NCBI RefSeq assembly: GCF_004912145.1 | Contig: NZ_STGT01000004.1 | Location: 186,001-250,000, forward strand | Length of the DNA stretch: 64,000 nucleotides | Source of the DNA: Peteryoungia rhizophila | GTDB taxonomy: Bacteria; Pseudomonadota; Alphaproteobacteria; Rhizobiales; Rhizobiaceae | Direction of reading: 5' to 3' | Part shown: one piece after another, positions 61,026 through 64,000 of the stretch | How the letters are laid out: each line of letters begins with the position of its first letter | How positions within the stretch are numbered: the stretch's first letter is position 1 | Translations under genes and position numbers: made by a program | Notes under the pieces: generated by a model | What the model was told of the DNA's origin: nothing | Databases searched by the model: none | The model's input: only the letters and a program-made list of their open reading frames with translations

Positions 61026-61106
61026 GCCGACCGATGCACTGCTCTCGCCCCCCCGGCGCCAGCCAACAGCGCCGCATCATATCGGCACCACCAACAGGAG
61101 TTTCTC

Positions 61107-61862
61107 ATGAATACGATTCTCATTACCGGCAGTTCGTCCGGCTTCGGGTTAGAGACAGCCCGCTATTTTCTCGATCGCAACTGGACTGTCATCGCCACGA
61201 TGCGCACACCACGTGCGGACCTGCTACCGAAATCCGAACGGCTTCATATCATCGCCCTCGACGTGACTGACGCTCATAGCATAGCCAGCGCCGTCCAAGA
61301 CGCGGGACCGATCGATGCTTTGGTCAACAATGCGGGCGCCGGCCTCATGGGCGCCCTCGAAGGCGTGTCGGCTGACGATACGCGCCAGATATTCGAGCTC
61401 AGTACATTTGGGACCATGGCGATGACACAAGCCGTTTTGCCGGGCTTTCGCAAACAAGGATCGGGCGTGGTCGTCAATATATCATCGGCCGTAACGCTCA
61501 AGCCATTTCCTATGCTGTCCGCCTACACCGCTAGTAAAGCGGCCATTGAAGCATTTAGCGAAAATCTTGCGCTTGAGGTCGAGCCCTTTGGCGTACGGGT
61601 TCGGATTGTCATTCCAGGGCGAGCGCCAGATACCTCTTTCAGTGCGGCCGCGCGTGTGCGCTCGCAAAACGGTATACCCGAGGCTTACGCCGACTGGGCA
61701 AAACAGGTGTTTTCTGGAGCGTCGCAGCAGCTGGCTGAAGTCACCAGCGCAAGCGACGTGGCAGCGGCGGTTTGGCAGGCAGTCACCGATGGGTCTTCAC
61801 CGTTCCGCATACCTGCGGGTGTGGACGCGGTATCGCTATTCGCGAAGGCCGCTTCAGACTGA
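61107..61862 (+). CDS. Short-chain dehydrogenase/reductase
   Basis: The 251-residue classical SDR has ILITGSSSGFGLETARYFLD (NAD(P) loop), ALVNNAGAGLMGALEG, the active-site Ser in VVNISSAVTLKPF and the YTASKAA Tyr-xxx-Lys pair. It is intact, unlike the SDR at 40230-40867. ACAGGAG precedes ATG 61107. It is probably co-transcribed with the preceding hydrolase and controlled by the TetR protein. Region 61863-62140 downstream holds no recognised gene. Confidence 0.88.
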   Translation: MNTILITGSSSGFGLETARYFLDRNWTVIATMRTPRADLLPKSERLHIIALDVTDAHSIASAVQDAGPIDALVNNAGAGLMGALEGVSADDTRQIFELSTFGTMAMTQAVLPGFRKQGSGVVVNISSAVTLKPFPMLSAYTASKAAIEAFSENLALEVEPFGVRVRIVIPGRAPDTSFSAAARVRSQNGIPEAYADWAKQVFSGASQQLAEVTSASDVAAAVWQAVTDGSSPFRIPAGVDAVSLFAKAASD

Positions 61863-62140
61863 GCCTAGATACGTCAGACGAGCCATGCGCCTCTTTTGTT
61901 GGACAGGTCAAATGAACAAGAGCATGGGGGGCAACAAGCAGGCTGACGCGCCAGTCGCGCGCCGACGCCTGGTTTTGCCCTGACCTTGCCCCGATGAACT
62001 AATCCATTTTGAAGTAAACTCTGGCCCGGCATTGCCGCACAAACGACCAACCTTATAGGGCAGGCCCAGTTTGAGATCATTGTAAATAACAAGCTCAGGC
62101 AGCGAGGGCCAAGCTTTCTGAAAGAATTCTTCTGTAAACG

Positions 62141-62398
62141 CTAATTTCCGAGCACCTCTTTAAATAGACTTCTCTGCCACTTGATAGCCAGAAGGCCGCC
62201 AGCCGCGATCGCCGTCAGTGTCCAGTTGCCCGTCGGCAGGAGCGTGTCGATTAAGGCGGTGACGGCGAGCGGAAAGGCAGGCTCCATCAGACCGGAGAGG
62301 ACGGCACAGAAAAATCCAGCCAGAACAGGCCCTTTCAAGGACGGGAATAGGCGAAAAACTGTTTTAGCATGCGATGATCCTGTAATTGTCCACGGCAC
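62141..62398 (-). pseudogene. ABC exporter, N-terminal membrane-domain stump
   Basis: The minus-strand frame encodes HAKTVFRLFPSLKGPVLAGF then FCAVLSGLMEPAFPLAVTAL and IDTLLPTGNW, the first two membrane helices of an ABC-exporter (type I) transmembrane domain that normally spans over 550 residues with its ATPase. After about 75 residues the sequence becomes unrelated and stops. It starts within three bases of the end of the siderophore-importer ATPase gene, so an intact exporter once followed that operon, perhaps for siderophore handling; the remainder has been deleted. Confidence 0.65.
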
Positions 62399-62400
62399 CC

Positions 62401-63183
62401 TCAAAGGGCGCTGGCGAGCGGCGAGCGGCCGGGACGTTCCACCACATCCATGGCAAGACCATAGACCCGGGACAAGGCATCCGGTTGCATCAGGTCATAG
62501 GGCGTGCCGTTCAGCACAACCTTTCCGGCTTTGAGCGCAATGATGTGATCGGCGAAGCGAGCGGCGAGATTGACGTCGTGAAGGACGACCACGACCGAAC
62601 GGCCGGCTTCCGACAGACGATGCACGAGGCTCATCACCTCGATCTGGTGGGCGATGTCGAGCGCCGAGATCGGCTCGTCGAGGAGGAGCGCCTTCGCACC
62701 TTGAGCAAGCAGCATGGCGAGCCAGGCGCGCTGACGCTCGCCGCCCGACAGGCTATCGACGAGGCGGCCTTCATAGTCCGACAGACCGCATTCGACGATG
62801 GCGGCTTCGACGGCCTCTCTGTCTGCGGCCGTTGGGCGGCCGAGCGCACCATGCCAGGGATAACGACCGAGCGCCACGAGCTGGCGTACCGTCATGCCCT
62901 CGGCGGCGGGGGTGTATTGCGGCAGGTAGGCGAGTGCGCGGGCGTGGTCGAGCGCGGACCAGGTGTCCTGCGGACGGCCCATGGTGACGATCTCGCCAGA
63001 GGTTCTTCCGATCTGGCGGGCGAGCGCCTTCAGAAGCGTCGATTTGCCAGAGCCGTTATGGCCGATGAGGGCGACGGTGCGGCCTGCGGGAATGTCGAGG
63101 TCCAGGCTTTCGATCACCTGGCGCGACGTTGCGCGGCTGCCGAGTTCGATGGTCAGGTTTCGGATTTCGAACAGGTGCTTCAT
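62401..63183 (-). CDS. Ferrisiderophore ABC importer ATPase (FhuC/FecE-like)
   Basis: The 260-residue ATPase has Walker A GHNGSGKST, Q-loop YLPQYTPAAEG, signature LSGGERQRAWLAML, Walker B LLLDEPISALD and switch VVVLHDV, and the short FhuC/FecE-type C-terminus (YGLAMDVVERPG). ATG 63181-63183 (MKHLFEIRNL) overlaps the permease stop by 4 bp, so the extra upstream codons are shadow. It powers uptake of iron chelates through the FecCD-type permease. Confidence 0.87.
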   Translation of the reverse strand: MKHLFEIRNLTIELGSRATSRQVIESLDLDIPAGRTVALIGHNGSGKSTLLKALARQIGRTSGEIVTMGRPQDTWSALDHARALAYLPQYTPAAEGMTVRQLVALGRYPWHGALGRPTAADREAVEAAIVECGLSDYEGRLVDSLSGGERQRAWLAMLLAQGAKALLLDEPISALDIAHQIEVMSLVHRLSEAGRSVVVVLHDVNLAARFADHIIALKAGKVVLNGTPYDLMQPDALSRVYGLAMDVVERPGRSPLASAL

Positions 63184-64000
63184 CGCGTCCGTCTCGTCAG
63201 ATGCAGCAGGAGCCATGGCGATCCGATCAGGGTAGCGAACAGGCCGAGCGGCAGTTCATAGGGAAAGGCGGCCAGACGCGAACCGGCGTCGGCCAGCATC
63301 ATCAGGAAGGCACCGATGACCATGGATCCAGCAGCAAAGCCGCTTGCCGTCGTCAGGCCGAGCGCGCGGGCGAGATGGGGCGCCATGAGCCCGACGAAAC
63401 TGACGGGGCCGACCAGCACGGTCGCCGTTCCTGTCGCGATGCCGGCGGCGAGGAAAAGGCTCACCCGGGCAAGGCGCGACAGGCCGAGCGCACCGGCGAT
63501 CTCGGCCCCGAGCGGCAGGATGGTCAGCCAGCGCGCAGCGAGCAGACAGAAGTGGAGAAGCAATCCGGCCAAGACCAGCAGCACGAAAGCCTGAGTCATG
63601 CCGACCATAGAGGTCGATCCCGACAGCCAGGTGAGGATGACCCAGGCTCTTGCATCGCCACCGGACATCATGGCGGAGAGCACGGCTGTGGCGAGCGCAC
63701 TGATTGCCAGGCCCGTCAGCAGGATGCGGTCCGTCGGCATCCCGGTTCTGACCGCGACGCGCGCGACGACAGCCAGCACCACGGAGCCGCCAAGGCCTGC
63801 AGCGAGCAGGAGCGTCAAGGCATCCGGCGCCGGCATGAGGTACACCGCGAGGCCGAAGCCGAGCGCCGAACCCGAAGAGACACCCATGACTTCGGGAGAA
63901 GCGAGCGGATTGGAGGTCGTTCTTTGCAGAATGGCACCCGCGCCAGCGAGGAGCGCGCCGGCGGCAATCGCGGCGAGCAATCGTGGCAGGCGCAGGGGCA
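63180..64000 (-). CDS. FecCD/FhuB-type siderophore permease, truncated by window edge
   Basis: At least 273 residues are visible, entering from beyond the right edge. RLPRLLAAIAAGALLAGAGA, QRTTSNPLASPEVMGVSSGS and FVGLMAPHLARALGL are hallmark FecCD permease motifs. The start of the visible part matches the interior of a permease, so the gene continues upstream; the wording of the conserved QR-T-NPLASPE segment resembles the second half of a double-length FhuB, but this cannot be settled from the window. It forms an operon with the following ATPase gene through a 4-bp overlap. Confidence 0.85.
   Translation of the reverse strand, partial: PLRLPRLLAAIAAGALLAGAGAILQRTTSNPLASPEVMGVSSGSALGFGLAVYLMPAPDALTLLLAAGLGGSVVLAVVARVAVRTGMPTDRILLTGLAISALATAVLSAMMSGGDARAWVILTWLSGSTSMVGMTQAFVLLVLAGLLLHFCLLAARWLTILPLGAEIAGALGLSRLARVSLFLAAGIATGTATVLVGPVSFVGLMAPHLARALGLTTASGFAAGSMVIGAFLMMLADAGSRLAAFPYELPLGLFATLIGSPWLLLHLTRRTR

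Noticed and set aside
61863-62140. Short frame starting MNKSMGGNKQ downstream of the SDR gene
   Set aside because: Only 23 codons, no recognisable homology, and no clear ribosome site.
1-64000. tRNA, rRNA, CRISPR arrays, replication origin and riboswitches
   Set aside because: No cloverleaf with TTCGAATC-type arm, no regularly spaced repeats, no rRNA core sequence, no repABC-like genes and no convincing riboswitch were seen when reading both strands.

Overview
The window looks like an accessory replicon or island-rich stretch of a GC-rich alphaproteobacterium, most likely of the Rhizobium/Agrobacterium/Sinorhizobium group. Pointers are a 48-residue DUF1127 protein, an Atu4866-family protein, a rhizobial-type inositol locus with its own ABC importer, and a gene pair resembling the bgsBA mixed-linkage beta-glucan synthase of Sinorhizobium meliloti. 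No rRNA, tRNA or CRISPR array was seen. Names come from reading motifs by eye; no database search was run.

Layout. 0-2 kb: serine-recombinase remnant abutting the 3' tail of a chemotaxis receptor gene, an HPP-CBS membrane protein, and a broken PIN-domain gene. 2-8.6 kb: a di-haem cytochrome c converging on a tight five-gene minus-strand operon whose genes all overlap by 4 bp (GNAT-like protein, E1/ThiF-like enzyme, polytopic membrane protein, GNAT protein, Acg-like nitroreductase); this is the best candidate for an undescribed system. 8.7-12.6 kb: IS3 remnant, 2H phosphoesterase, DUF1127, DEDDh exonuclease, broken vapC, orphan XRE regulator and a LysR tail. 12.8-17 kb: Fbp-type (ferric iron-like) ABC importer and a ParE remnant. 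17-19 kb: diguanylate cyclase. 19.5-31.6 kb: inositol uptake and catabolism (ABC importer, LacI regulator, two Gfo/Idh/MocA dehydrogenases, iolE, iolD, iolC, iolB, class II aldolase) with two copies of one perfect 16-bp operator. 32.4-36.7 kb: bgsBA-like exopolysaccharide genes and an output-less dCache sensor.

37-62 kb is a patchwork of redox and hydrolytic enzymes with one-component regulators: aldo/keto reductase/AraC, a nonsense-interrupted LysR beside a decayed SDR, Atu4866 protein, carboxymuconolactone decarboxylase-like protein, two alpha/beta hydrolases, a two-component system, CPBP protease, class C beta-lactamase, prolyl oligopeptidase, TetR/SnoaL/NmrA, DUF4269, a PNPOx-reductase-ferredoxin fusion, GST/LysR, and TetR/hydrolase/SDR. 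62.1-64 kb: a truncated ABC-exporter gene and a ferrisiderophore importer running off the right edge.

The inositol block is self-contained from import to aldol cleavage. The glucan synthase may be tied through cyclic-di-GMP to the I-site-bearing diguanylate cyclase 14 kb upstream, whose sensor resembles that beside bgsA. Many truncated toxin, regulator and transposon fragments sit at the borders between blocks, indicating assembly by repeated insertion and decay.
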